A stretch of DNA of 64,000 nt from Halomonas sp. KG2 (lineage in GTDB: Bacteria > Pseudomonadota > Gammaproteobacteria > Pseudomonadales > Halomonadaceae), in the NCBI GenBank assembly GCA_030440445.1, contig CP098528.1, positions 2,108,001 through 2,172,000 of the forward strand, written 5' to 3'. Shown in pieces: positions 18,151 through 26,665 of this stretch. The notes beneath the pieces were generated by a model that ran no database searches, had not been told where the DNA came from, and saw nothing but the letters and a program-made list of their open reading frames with translations. Made by a program: the position numbers and the translations under genes. Position 1 is the first letter of the stretch; the number at the start of each line of letters is the position of its first letter.

Positions 18151-18561
18151 CTAGTCTCGCCGGGCCTTGGGAAGAGGCTCCATTAGCCTCTGTTGAGAAA
18201 GACCAGCAATGCTAGCGTTATATATGAATCGCTGGGCGACTTCAGCCATATTTCCTAGTTCAGCTCTGAGCGCATCGTTCTCTTGCTGTAGCCGAGCAAT
18301 CTTGTCCATCGCATCAAGCATGCTTTTAGGCCTTAGGATACCTTCGACCTTAGCGATTGCATCTCTCCGCTGTTTCTTTTTTATCTGGTAAGCGTTTTTT
18401 AACACTAGTTTGCCGGAGAGCGCCTGGCGGGTCGGCACATAGCCCAGGATGCTTTTTGAGACGATGCAGATATTATTCCAGTTAAACTCCTCTTTTTCCG
18501 GCCAATCACGAATCATTTTCGCCATTTTGTTGAGCTGTAAGGTAGTGATCGTCTTAGACAT
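18151..18561 (-). CDS. Small coiled-coil protein of the recombinase block (GmtX/TnpC-like position)
   Basis: This encodes 136 residues, highly charged. Its middle and C-terminal parts contain a heptad-like stretch (DAMDKIARLQQENDALRAEL at about 84-103) expected to form a coiled coil. It is the last of four overlapping leftward genes, overlapping the 689-residue recombinase gene by 8 bases. By position and size it corresponds to TnpC of Tn554-like elements or GmtX of Gamma-Mobile-Trio elements, small accessory proteins of tyrosine-recombinase modules. That match is from gene order; the sequence itself carries no catalytic motif. Confidence 0.6.
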   Translation of the reverse strand: MSKTITTLQLNKMAKMIRDWPEKEEFNWNNICIVSKSILGYVPTRQALSGKLVLKNAYQIKKKQRRDAIAKVEGILRPKSMLDAMDKIARLQQENDALRAELGNMAEVAQRFIYNASIAGLSQQRLMEPLPKARRD

Positions 18562-20623
18562 TATCTGAGTTCCTTAGTAAATCTAGGCAGGCAAGTAGCT
18601 CATTGCCGTATTCGATGCCCAGCTCCTTCCTGTCAAGCAGCTTGACTCCAAACGTTGTAGCCTTGTCATCGACAACCGTTTTTTCATGGCTAAAGTTCGA
18701 GCTGTCAGCTAGCTCGATAGGGCTGCCCTCGGGGATGCGCTTGTCATTTAGGATGTTTAGAAGCTGATTCAGGCGCTCAATCTGAGGCTCGGCTACTTGC
18801 ATCCAGCGCGAGGCAGCACGTTCGCCGTTGTCTACAGCCGCCTTGGCTGCATTGAACGTTCGAACCAAATGCTCACGGTCTTTGGCTACAGTCCCAGCTG
18901 CAAGTTTGTCACCTTTGCATATCAGCAGCTCTGAACAGTTGAGGCAGTCAGCAAAGCGGTTGCATGGCCCAGTACGCCAGGATCGCCGGCACAGACCATA
19001 GCGGCTTCTATGGAATGGACCTTGGCTAAGAATCTCAGCTTCTTCATGGGTGATCGGTGTCTTATGTGTCTGCTCTTGCTGCATTCCAAACAATGTAGCG
19101 CCTTTGCTCGCCGCTTCCTGAGGGTCATCGTTTAGGTAGGTGAGAGATTGATGAGAAGAGGCGCGGCTGCTCCAAGTGGTTATTGTATCGATAGAAACCC
19201 CGCTGCGCCGTGCAAGGCGGCTGAGTAGGTGGCGTAGGCTATGTGACTTCAACTTGATTGCTTTAAAACCATGACGGGTGAAAAAGCAAATTTTTTTATT
19301 GCGCCCGTTGGAGGATGCTTCTAGACGTCTTGTGAAATAGTCTCTGCTGAAGGAGGCTAACAGGACGGGACTTGTGCTAGAACGAACCCCTAATTGAAAT
19401 CGGCGAAAGCATATTAATGACTCCGACATTTTTAGCGGCTTATTGCTCCTGCTGTCGACAGGTTCCTGATAGGGAAAGTAAGGGTTTAGCTGTCGATGCT
19501 CTGCAAGTACGAATTGCCAGAGGAAATCAAGCGTGATGCCTGTAAAGGCGTAACTGTTGGTGTGCCTATAGATAAAATTCTGACAAGACCTATAGTTCAA
19601 AAATCCCAGGGCGGCTACTGCCTGATCTTTCGTCAAAAGTTGGTCATCAGGAACGTCAGGGCAGTTCTTATGGCGATAGAATTTAGTTGGATTACTTTCC
19701 ATGTGGCGGGCCAGTTGGCGTCCATCTTCCGTGATTCGTATTAGCCTATCTATTGCTACCACTGTGTGGGGTGCCATTGTGGAGGGTATAGCCTTCGGAA
19801 CAAATTCCTTGATTTTTGGCGTCCAATAGTTGAAGTGGTGCTGTATATGGTTATTCTTGTCGGCCTCCTGACGAAGGCAGTCTATCCGCAGTCTCAGAAT
19901 TTCACCGATCCGCATTGGCGCGCTCAGCAAGAGGCAAGTAATACTGGTGATAATAATATCAACATCTTCAAGCTTTTGTGTGTGGCCGCGCCCGAAGACC
20001 TCGGCGATTGCCAGCAAAGCGTTTTGATCGGGTAGCTTGGATAATCTTGTCTCGGCATCTGCATAGGTGCCATTGGCAAAATCGTATGAAGCCGTTCCAA
20101 CGTACGGGTGCTTCCAATAGTGCGCGCTGCTTGTCACAATACAAAAGTCAGCGAGTGTTTTGAGAATGTTTAGCAATTCGCCAGCGATGAACTGCCTCCG
20201 CTTTTCCAGCCGTAGTTCATTCATTACACGATCGAAATGGCGTTGATCTATTTTGGTAATATCGGGAACAGCCATTTCCTGCCTAAGCACCATTTCCAAG
20301 ATGCGCAGTCCAGACATCTCTCGATCTATATTCTTATGCGGATTGACAGTATGTCGGTAACGGAGATAAGCCTTAGCGAATTCAGCAAATACTGGATGCA
20401 TTAGTTGGTGGGACTCGGGCGTCTTGCTCGGATGTAAGGCTCTATGCTCATGATTAGTGAACCGGATTCTCATACCTGTCACAGGCCACTTGTTGTTCTC
20501 CCAGCCGAAGTCAGGTTGGTCGGCCCAAAGAACTAGATGGTCCCGAGACAGCTCGATCAGATTTTGCAGGTTTTTCTGAGCTGTCAATTTCTTCAATGGT
20601 ATGAATTGGATTAGCTGGGCCAT
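18554..20623 (-). CDS. Large tyrosine recombinase with C-terminal cysteine cluster (GmtZ/TnpB-like)
   Basis: This encodes 689 residues. Tyrosine-recombinase landmarks are Arg238 (APMRIGEILRL), box II HSLRH at 461-465, Trp484 in place of the second His, and Tyr496 in SLTYLN. After the catalytic domain comes a cysteine cluster (Cys545, 554, 560, 563, 569) that probably binds zinc. This size and tail resemble TnpB of Tn554 or the large integrase of Gamma-Mobile-Trio elements, which act together with smaller recombinases to move an island. It overlaps the next gene by 8 bases, and its start overlaps the stop of the upstream gene by one base, so all are co-translated. Confidence 0.8.
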   Translation of the reverse strand: MAQLIQFIPLKKLTAQKNLQNLIELSRDHLVLWADQPDFGWENNKWPVTGMRIRFTNHEHRALHPSKTPESHQLMHPVFAEFAKAYLRYRHTVNPHKNIDREMSGLRILEMVLRQEMAVPDITKIDQRHFDRVMNELRLEKRRQFIAGELLNILKTLADFCIVTSSAHYWKHPYVGTASYDFANGTYADAETRLSKLPDQNALLAIAEVFGRGHTQKLEDVDIIITSITCLLLSAPMRIGEILRLRIDCLRQEADKNNHIQHHFNYWTPKIKEFVPKAIPSTMAPHTVVAIDRLIRITEDGRQLARHMESNPTKFYRHKNCPDVPDDQLLTKDQAVAALGFLNYRSCQNFIYRHTNSYAFTGITLDFLWQFVLAEHRQLNPYFPYQEPVDSRSNKPLKMSESLICFRRFQLGVRSSTSPVLLASFSRDYFTRRLEASSNGRNKKICFFTRHGFKAIKLKSHSLRHLLSRLARRSGVSIDTITTWSSRASSHQSLTYLNDDPQEAASKGATLFGMQQEQTHKTPITHEEAEILSQGPFHRSRYGLCRRSWRTGPCNRFADCLNCSELLICKGDKLAAGTVAKDREHLVRTFNAAKAAVDNGERAASRWMQVAEPQIERLNQLLNILNDKRIPEGSPIELADSSNFSHEKTVVDDKATTFGVKLLDRKELGIEYGNELLACLDLLRNSDNV

Positions 20624-22254
20624 TAAGCTATCCCCAGTTCTATCTTGCGGGCATTGCAGCGGTTGATGCAGGTCTGTACAGCGAGGATATCGGCGGATAG
20701 ATCGATGGGCACAAGCAGATTTTTGGCCCCGCCGATGCGTAGTGCCTGGTCCTCATCTTCTTGCCTGTTTCTCAGCGCCTCAAGCACCTCCTGGTGTGGA
20801 GCTGTTATCAATGGCTCAAAATGGCGGCAGCGGTAGCACGGGATAGGTACAGATGTGGTGGTGCAAAAGCTCTGTTTGCCGCAGTTGCCGACATTTTTCA
20901 GTTCGCCGTCCTTGGCAAATTCGAGCCGGCTTGTCGGATCATTGTAGCGGCTAGCATGTTCCTGATTGTCTATCAGATTGCCAGCGAAGGCCATAGCCAG
21001 AGGTAGAAGTGCAGGCGCCATCGCCTCATCAAGTTTACGTGCATCTTCGGCAGGGTCATTGTAGTAAGCCTGTAGTGTGTTCTCACTGGTGTGTCCCAAC
21101 CAATAGGAGAGTACGTGCAGAGGTACACCCTTGCGAGCCAGTTGGCGAGCGCGGGTGTGTCGGAAGCGAACTGCACTCACTACGATTGGCTTGCCTGTGC
21201 GATGACTAAGCGGTGGGTCGATATCTCGCCTCCCATTCGGCCGCCAGGCCAGGGTGCGTGAAACGCACGCTGGCTTCAGATGGAATAATTGGTGGTCGAG
21301 CTGAGCGCGCCAGTCGATCCGATAGTGGCCTGTCAGTTTGGTGACGGCTTGCTTTATACGAAGTGACGTTGTAAAGATTGGCAGCTTCTCAGTTTCGGAA
21401 TCGGATAGGTGAATTCCAAGCTTAAGCTTGAAGAGGTCTTGAACCTCGTTGCGCTGAATTTCGAATAGATTCCAGAGATGTTCTGGCAGAGGATGATGCT
21501 CGGACTTACTATCGCGGAATCCATTTTTTGCTTCCAAATCCTTGACACCGGGAAAGCTCACCATTGGTCCGCTTAGCCCCGAAATATCATCAGGGGCTGC
21601 GACCCGAAAGTCCTTGATCTTTAGCTGAGACAACTGCACGGGACGACGTGCATACTGCAATGCTAGCAGTAACATGAAGGTGCGGCTTGTGGAAAAAGTA
21701 CCGTCTTCGTAGTGGTGCCAAACACTGACGACCAGGGCCTCGTACTCATCATTACTCAGCCAACTTTTCTCAGGGTCGTCTGACAATACATTGCGTTTTG
21801 GGTTATGAGGACGCTTTGCTTTTGCAAGCAGTTGCAGTGCTTCATCGCTGATCGCCTGGGGGGTGCGAGCTTTCCAAAAGACAAAGAATTTCTTAATAGC
21901 TCCGAGACTGTTTATGAATGACGAGAATTCTAAGGCTTTAGCAACCCATGATATGTCGAAGGAGCTGGCAGGGTAACGTTTCAGAGATGTGTTAATTGAG
22001 CCAAATATGCCAATGATCCCGGCTGGTGAATAATCGCCCTTGTTGGCAACATGCAGCGCAGCATGCTTGAATGATGTTTTTAGGGTAGGATTAAATGCTG
22101 ATAGTGCCACCGTCATATCTATATTCCTGTACCCGACATGGCAAAGTACATCCAGATTCCATATATAATCCAAAGGTGGTTGCTCAAGGCGCTTAGTTCG
22201 CTGAAGCTCGGTGTTGGTATTGGGATCTTCTGCTTGAGTTTGACTCTTAGTCAT
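20623..22254 (-). CDS. Tyrosine recombinase with atypical box II and C-terminal cysteine cluster
   Basis: This encodes 543 residues. The catalytic domain has Arg203 (ALQYARRPVQLS), FRHTRARQLA with Arg365-His366, LGHTS with His388, and a Tyr at 397/398 in LQAYYN. The histidine normally three residues before the second arginine is a valine here (Val362), so catalysis may be altered or the protein may act mainly as a partner. A CxxC-type cluster follows near the C-terminus (GNCGKQSFC, then CYRCRHF, then a CINRC pair). It sits second in the block, overlapping the 399-residue recombinase gene by 8 bases and the 689-residue gene by one. Confidence 0.8.
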   Translation of the reverse strand: MTKSQTQAEDPNTNTELQRTKRLEQPPLDYIWNLDVLCHVGYRNIDMTVALSAFNPTLKTSFKHAALHVANKGDYSPAGIIGIFGSINTSLKRYPASSFDISWVAKALEFSSFINSLGAIKKFFVFWKARTPQAISDEALQLLAKAKRPHNPKRNVLSDDPEKSWLSNDEYEALVVSVWHHYEDGTFSTSRTFMLLLALQYARRPVQLSQLKIKDFRVAAPDDISGLSGPMVSFPGVKDLEAKNGFRDSKSEHHPLPEHLWNLFEIQRNEVQDLFKLKLGIHLSDSETEKLPIFTTSLRIKQAVTKLTGHYRIDWRAQLDHQLFHLKPACVSRTLAWRPNGRRDIDPPLSHRTGKPIVVSAVRFRHTRARQLARKGVPLHVLSYWLGHTSENTLQAYYNDPAEDARKLDEAMAPALLPLAMAFAGNLIDNQEHASRYNDPTSRLEFAKDGELKNVGNCGKQSFCTTTSVPIPCYRCRHFEPLITAPHQEVLEALRNRQEDEDQALRIGGAKNLLVPIDLSADILAVQTCINRCNARKIELGIA

Positions 22255-23446
22255 TTCTATTATCCCAGTTCATAGTGTCCGATGCGATGACCCTACCAAA
22301 GGTATTAGCATGCTCTTGGATATGTCGCTGGTTGTACAGTAAAGACATTTCAGAATTTGGCCTCCAGCCCATCAGCATTTCGCGAATTGTTCGTTCTGTT
22401 TCAAAATCCAATCCCTCATGGTCTGCTTTCTGCGAGAACCTGTAGTTCCAATCGTGACGCAATAGATGAGGATGCAATGGTTCTAGGGCGGGGAATGCCT
22501 CTTTCAGTTTTTCCAGGGCTGAGTTGAATCCGGTTTCGGTGACAGGATTTCCATGCGAACGGCCCAAACGGTGGTTCACAAATAAAAACTCACTTCCAGT
22601 GCTAGGGCGCCAGTTGCCGAGGTAGTCAATTAGCTGCTGCTCAGCCTCTACTGAAATATTCACGATGCGCCCAAGCGTCTTTGCGACAGGTTGCCGTACC
22701 CTTGAGTCGAATTTGTCGTGGTGGTTACGCTTGATCCGTAATTGCGAGCTAGCGCTCCCTATAGCCTCCATAAAGTCTTCGATCTTCAGGCTCAACAGCT
22801 CACCGCGACGCATACCTGTTTCGTAAAGGATTCGTAGCATGATGATATTTCTGATGCGCGGCCCTTTGTCGCCATTTTTCATCACGGCTTGGAGAGGGTG
22901 ATTGAACAGTTCCAATAAGATTCTTGTCGTCTCACCCAATAGCCGCTTAGCTAAGATGCGCTGCTTGCTAGCTGACGAGGAGCCGCTCTTGCGTGCTACT
23001 GAGGACATTAATGCCTCATGTTGTCCATCAATAGAAGCTTTGATATCAGCATTTACCTCGGTGATAATTTCAACTGCAAGCCAACGCAAATATTTGGCTG
23101 CATATACGATATATGTGTTGGATTTTTGACGGCTGATGACATTTCCATTGCCACCTTTGCGGCTAACCGTGAGACGCCTTACCAAACAATCAATTTCAGA
23201 TTGTGTGAGGAATTCACGGCGCTGAAAACGGGTTGCAAGAACGACTTCTTGATTTGCCTCCCACTCACACACCCTCTTAATTGACTCTAGATAAACTAGC
23301 TGTGTCCCATGTGTAGTAGAGGGGCGCACAGAGCGGGCGATATAAGCTGTTGGATAGTACAATGGAAACCCTTCTCCACCTGTATTGTACAGCTGCGAGA
23401 AACGCTCACCATCTGAGGATGTAAAGTGCTTTATTATGAATGACAT
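22247..23446 (-). CDS. Tyrosine recombinase, first gene of the mobility block (GmtY/TnpA-like)
   Basis: This encodes 399 residues with a complete tyrosine-recombinase set: Arg213 (TGMRRGELLSL), HLLRH with His327 and Arg330, Trp361 in GWRP, and the nucleophile Tyr371 (YNQRH). An N-terminal core-binding domain precedes it (about 50-170). It opens a four-gene, fully overlapping leftward operon, and its ATG lies within a cluster of TTTACAT motifs next to dnaQ. The organisation (about 400-residue recombinase first, larger recombinase later, small coiled-coil protein last) fits Gamma-Mobile-Trio or Tn554-like modules, which carry defence and toxin cargo. I place it there by layout; exact family assignment needs a profile search. 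Confidence 0.82.
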   Translation of the reverse strand: MSFIIKHFTSSDGERFSQLYNTGGEGFPLYYPTAYIARSVRPSTTHGTQLVYLESIKRVCEWEANQEVVLATRFQRREFLTQSEIDCLVRRLTVSRKGGNGNVISRQKSNTYIVYAAKYLRWLAVEIITEVNADIKASIDGQHEALMSSVARKSGSSSASKQRILAKRLLGETTRILLELFNHPLQAVMKNGDKGPRIRNIIMLRILYETGMRRGELLSLKIEDFMEAIGSASSQLRIKRNHHDKFDSRVRQPVAKTLGRIVNISVEAEQQLIDYLGNWRPSTGSEFLFVNHRLGRSHGNPVTETGFNSALEKLKEAFPALEPLHPHLLRHDWNYRFSQKADHEGLDFETERTIREMLMGWRPNSEMSLLYNQRHIQEHANTFGRVIASDTMNWDNRND

Positions 23447-23579
23447 GTTTACATATTATTCTAGTGTGATGGAAGCAATGTGACAGTTTACATTTTTTTG
23501 AGCGATATTTCTTTTCTTTTTATTGAAATTTCTTTAAAAAACAGTCTTTTACAGAGATTTATATTTTATGAGTTTACAT
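23419..23579. repeat. Cluster of TTTACAT motifs at the island/dnaQ junction, candidate att site
   Basis: ATGTAAA (inverted copy) is at 23419-23425. Direct TTTACAT copies are at 23448-23454, 23487-23493 and 23573-23579. The two middle copies share a longer match (TGACA, an optional T, then GTTTACAT). The last copy lies inside dnaQ codons 2-4. The spacing and mixed orientation look like arm or core binding sites for the adjacent tyrosine recombinases. The divergent promoters of the recombinase operon and dnaQ must share this 121-base gap. Confidence 0.45.
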
Positions 23580-24341
23580 CCATTGGGTTACCGTACTGTA
23601 ATCTTGGATACGGAAACAACCGGCATCGACCCAAAAGATGGTCACCGATTAGTGGAAATTGGTGCCGTTGAAATGATTAACCGGCGGTTTACAGGGCGCT
23701 CCTATCATCAATATATCAATCCTGAACGGCATATTGATGCTGAAGTCGTGGCGGTTCACGGTATTGATGACGCCAAGGTGGCCAATGAACCGGTGTTTGC
23801 CGAAATAGCCGATGACTTCTGGGCATTTATAGCAGGCGCCGAGCTGGTGATTCATAACGCCCCCTTCGATGTAGGGTTTATTGGTCACGAGCTGACCATG
23901 TTAAACCAGCGGCGACGGTCCCCCGCGTTAGGTCCTGTTAGTGAGCATTGCCGCATTCTTGATACGTTGGTGATGGCTCGTCAGATGCACCCAGGCCAGC
24001 GTAATAGTCTCGATGCGTTATGCAAGCGTTACGACATTGATAACGGTCATCGCGTGTTGCACGGCGCATTGCTTGATGCCGAGATCCTAGCCGACGTCTA
24101 TTTGGCGATGACCGGCGGGCAAACGGCGCTGACACTTGATTCAGAAGCATCGTCCGGTGAGCAGCAAAATAATCAAGCCAATGAAGGGCTGTCGGTACAG
24201 CGTTTAGCGTTGACGCCAGGGCAGTTGAGGGTCGTCCGGCCTAGTGAGGAAGAGCGCGCCGCTCACCAGGCTAAATGTCAGGCGCATCAATTACGTTGGT
24301 TTGATGGTGGTTGGTCTGAAGGTAGTAGTGCCGATGCTTAG
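23568..24341 (+). CDS. dnaQ: DNA polymerase III epsilon subunit (proofreading exonuclease)
   Basis: This encodes 257 residues, the usual DnaQ length. It supplies the 3'-5' proofreading exonuclease of the replicative polymerase core. Motifs: ExoI DTETTG (Asp14, Glu16), ExoII within HNAPFDVGF, and ExoIII HGALLDAEILADVYLAMTGGQT with His and Asp. The C-terminal tail (LRVVRPSEEERAAH) fits the segment that binds the alpha subunit. The start at 23568 gives an N-terminus leading straight into the first strand. Its ribosome-binding site is weak, and the upstream gene often found before dnaQ in related bacteria (rnhA) is absent, which suggests that the island inserted here. nudC overlaps its end by 8 bases. 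Confidence 0.95.
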   Translation: MSLHPLGYRTVILDTETTGIDPKDGHRLVEIGAVEMINRRFTGRSYHQYINPERHIDAEVVAVHGIDDAKVANEPVFAEIADDFWAFIAGAELVIHNAPFDVGFIGHELTMLNQRRRSPALGPVSEHCRILDTLVMARQMHPGQRNSLDALCKRYDIDNGHRVLHGALLDAEILADVYLAMTGGQTALTLDSEASSGEQQNNQANEGLSVQRLALTPGQLRVVRPSEEERAAHQAKCQAHQLRWFDGGWSEGSSADA

Positions 24342-25113
24342 ACGAGAAATTCCCCATTATGCGCGAGAAGGTCGTGTTATCCGCGTGTCCCGAAGTCATC
24401 TAGCGCCAGCACCGTTGGCTGAAGGCGGTGAGTTGACGCCGTTACAGCCGACTCAACCGTGGGACGAGCGGATGCAGCCGCTGTGTTATTGGCACGATGA
24501 GCCGGTGGCGCTGTTAGTGGAAAGTAAGCCGGGTGAGGACTGGATAGATGGACGGCAGTGGCTAGGGGAGTTGACTGCTTCCTGGTTCAGCCTACTATCG
24601 ACGGCGCTTCAGGTCGGTGCTTGGTTAGAGAACCATCGTTTTTGTGGGCGTTGCGGTGAGAAGGCAACCAAGTTGGAAGCTGAGTTTGCGATGCACTGTC
24701 ATGCCTGTGGGCATCGTAACTATCCGCGCATTTCACCCTGCATTATCACGCTAGTCACCAGTGGGGAAGCGATGCTGTTAGCACGAAGCCCAAGATTCCC
24801 TCCCGGGCGTTACTCGACGCTTGCGGGCTTCATTGAGCCTGGAGAGTCTGCTGAAGAAGCGGTACATCGTGAGATATACGAAGAGGTGGGCGTACATGTG
24901 GAAAACCTTCGTTACCACCAAAGCCAAGCGTGGCCATTTCCGCATTCACTAATGTTTGGGTTCTTTGCAGAAGCGACGACGCGGCGCATTCATATCGATG
25001 GTGTGGAGATTAGTGATGCCGCTTGGTTTTCGCCAAGGCAGTTACCTTCATTGCCACCGCCGTACTCAATTTCACGTGAACTTATCGAAGCGCATCTCGC
25101 CCGCTGGCGTTAA
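24334..25113 (+). CDS. nudC: NADH pyrophosphatase NudC (Nudix hydrolase, RNA de-NADding)
   Basis: This encodes 259 residues from the ATG at 24334, which overlaps the dnaQ stop by 8 bases; the longer frame from 24244 lies inside dnaQ and is unlikely. A zinc ribbon is visible (FCGRCGE ... CHACGH, four Cys), followed by the Nudix box GFIEPGESAEEAVHREIYEEVGV at about residues 167-189 and the NudC marker SQAWPFPHSLM. NudC hydrolyses NAD(H) and removes NAD caps from RNA 5' ends. Overlap with dnaQ implies co-transcription. Confidence 0.92.
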   Translation: MLRREIPHYAREGRVIRVSRSHLAPAPLAEGGELTPLQPTQPWDERMQPLCYWHDEPVALLVESKPGEDWIDGRQWLGELTASWFSLLSTALQVGAWLENHRFCGRCGEKATKLEAEFAMHCHACGHRNYPRISPCIITLVTSGEAMLLARSPRFPPGRYSTLAGFIEPGESAEEAVHREIYEEVGVHVENLRYHQSQAWPFPHSLMFGFFAEATTRRIHIDGVEISDAAWFSPRQLPSLPPPYSISRELIEAHLARWR

Positions 25114-25129
25114 GTGCTCGCGGGCGAGA
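25095..25129. terminator. GC-rich hairpin at the end of nudC
   Basis: TCTCGCCCGC (25095-25104) pairs with GCGGGCGAGA (25120-25129) across the nudC stop codon. No long T-run follows on the plus strand. It may serve as a bidirectional end between nudC and the convergent SCP2-like gene. Confidence 0.45.
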
Positions 25130-25136
25130 ACGGGCA

Positions 25137-25448
25137 TTATTTACTGGGAAACAGGCTGGTCAGCTTAGTGGCCAGCATGACATTGCCGGTAGCTTTCAGC
25201 TTACCCGTCATAAAAGCCGTCATGCCGTTGACGTCTCCGCTCATGATGCCTTTAAGCGTATCTGAACTCATGCTTAGGCTTACAGAAGGGTCGTCGTGCT
25301 CACCTTCGTGTGCGTCCAGAGTTCCATCTTGGATAACCATGTAATGGCTGCCCGCGTCAGAGAAATGAAATTGAAATACCTCATCCATGCCTTTGGCGGC
25401 TTCTGGATTAAAGCGCGACTGAAGTTTATCTAACGTGTTCGATGACAT
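25137..25448 (-). CDS. SCP2 sterol-binding domain protein
   Basis: This encodes 103 residues, the size of a lone SCP2 (sterol carrier protein 2-like) domain. Visible features are FQFHFSDAGSHYMVIQDGT, then SLSMSSDTLKGIMSGDVNGMTAFMTGKLKATGN (at about 56-88), the characteristic second half with the GKLK-x-GN turn, and LTSLFPSK at the end. In bacteria these small proteins probably bind a hydrophobic ligand; the ligand is unknown. It is a single gene convergent with nudC and divergent from sohB. Confidence 0.85.
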   Translation of the reverse strand: MSSNTLDKLQSRFNPEAAKGMDEVFQFHFSDAGSHYMVIQDGTLDAHEGEHDDPSVSLSMSSDTLKGIMSGDVNGMTAFMTGKLKATGNVMLATKLTSLFPSK

Positions 25449-25566
25449 TATAAATTCCCAAAGATTATTTGGTCGTTAACCAAGCAGGTGTAAGGCGTTA
25501 GGTGAGTTAGTTTCTCACGACGCTATTAACGAGGTTATTTTAAACAAGTGTTTTAATCAAGCTAGA

Positions 25567-26634
25567 TTGTCGAGTAGGAGAGAAGGTATGAGTGACTGGA
25601 TGGTAGAGATGGGCACGTTTTTGATTCAAGCCAGCTTGCTGATGGCGATGGCAGGTATCGTGCTGGCGCTAATATTGCGTAATAAGGAGAGTGGGGATAA
25701 TAGCCTTAAGCTCAGCGTAGAGTCGCTTAATGACCAGCGGCGTTCCCGTGGCCGCAGGCTGCGCGTTGCCACGACAGAACAAGGTGCACGGAAAAAACTG
25801 GTAAAAGTGTTTCGCCAAGAAGAGAAAGCAAAGCACAAGGCCGCCAAGCAAGGTAAAGGAGAGGCTCAGAGCGCTCAGAAGGTATGGGTATTGGACTTTC
25901 ATGGTGATCTCAAGGCGTCACAAACTGAGCAGTTTGCTCAAGAAGTTTCTGCGCTTATTGATGTTGCCGCAGCCGAGGATGAAGTTGTCGTGCGGTTAGA
26001 GTCGGCGGGCGGGCTCGTGCATGCCTATGGCTTAGCGGCAGCGCAGCTTGACCGTCTTCAAGCGGCAGGTTTAACCACAACGGTATGTATCGACAAAGTG
26101 GCCGCCAGCGGTGGATATATGATGGCGTGTACAGCTAACCATATTAAAGCTGCGCCGTTTGCGGTGATTGGCTCTATTGGCGTTGTGGCTCAGGTGCCTA
26201 ATATTCATCGCTTGCTAAAGCGCAATGATATCGATGTTGAACTTCTGACGGCGGGCAAATACAAACGAACCCTGACCGTGCTGGGGGAAAACACCGAAGA
26301 GGGTCGTGAAAAGTTTATTGATGATTTAGAAAATACCCATCGGTTGTTTAAAGAGTATGTCTCTCAGCATCGTCCTGACATGGACATTGATGCACTAGCA
26401 ACGGGTGAAATCTGGTACGGCAGCGAAGCGCTAGAACAGAAACTGACCGACAGCATTGGTACCAGTGAGGCGTATTTGGTAGAGCGCATGGCGCAGGCTC
26501 AGGTGTATTGCGTGAAGCTTGAACCGCCGAAAACCCTCAGCCGTAAGGTAGGCTTGGCTGTGTCGGCGGGCGTCGAGCAAGCCATTGTTAAAGGGCTTGG
26601 TTTAATCGATGCGGCGGGTTGGCAGCGTCGATAG
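25567..26634 (+). CDS. sohB: Inner-membrane S49-family protease SohB
   Basis: This encodes 355 residues; frames such as TTG/GTG alternatives upstream are not needed, because AGGAGAG precedes the ATG at 25588 (MSDWMVEMG), which may be the true start. One N-terminal membrane helix (LIQASLLMAMAGIVLALIL) anchors it. A basic region follows, then the S49 peptidase core: the nucleophile Ser in DKVAASGGYMMAC and the general-base Lys in AGKYKRTLTVLGEN. SohB is a signal-peptide-peptidase-like protease of the cytoplasmic membrane. It is monocistronic, convergent with an ArsR-type regulator. Confidence 0.92.
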   Translation: MSSRREGMSDWMVEMGTFLIQASLLMAMAGIVLALILRNKESGDNSLKLSVESLNDQRRSRGRRLRVATTEQGARKKLVKVFRQEEKAKHKAAKQGKGEAQSAQKVWVLDFHGDLKASQTEQFAQEVSALIDVAAAEDEVVVRLESAGGLVHAYGLAAAQLDRLQAAGLTTTVCIDKVAASGGYMMACTANHIKAAPFAVIGSIGVVAQVPNIHRLLKRNDIDVELLTAGKYKRTLTVLGENTEEGREKFIDDLENTHRLFKEYVSQHRPDMDIDALATGEIWYGSEALEQKLTDSIGTSEAYLVERMAQAQVYCVKLEPPKTLSRKVGLAVSAGVEQAIVKGLGLIDAAGWQRR

Positions 26635-26665
26635 TCGATAGCTACTGTTAATAGCTGCTTGGCAG

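Noticed and set aside
24244..24333. Longer nudC start upstream of 24334
   Set aside because: The extra 30 codons lie entirely inside dnaQ in another frame and lack family similarity.
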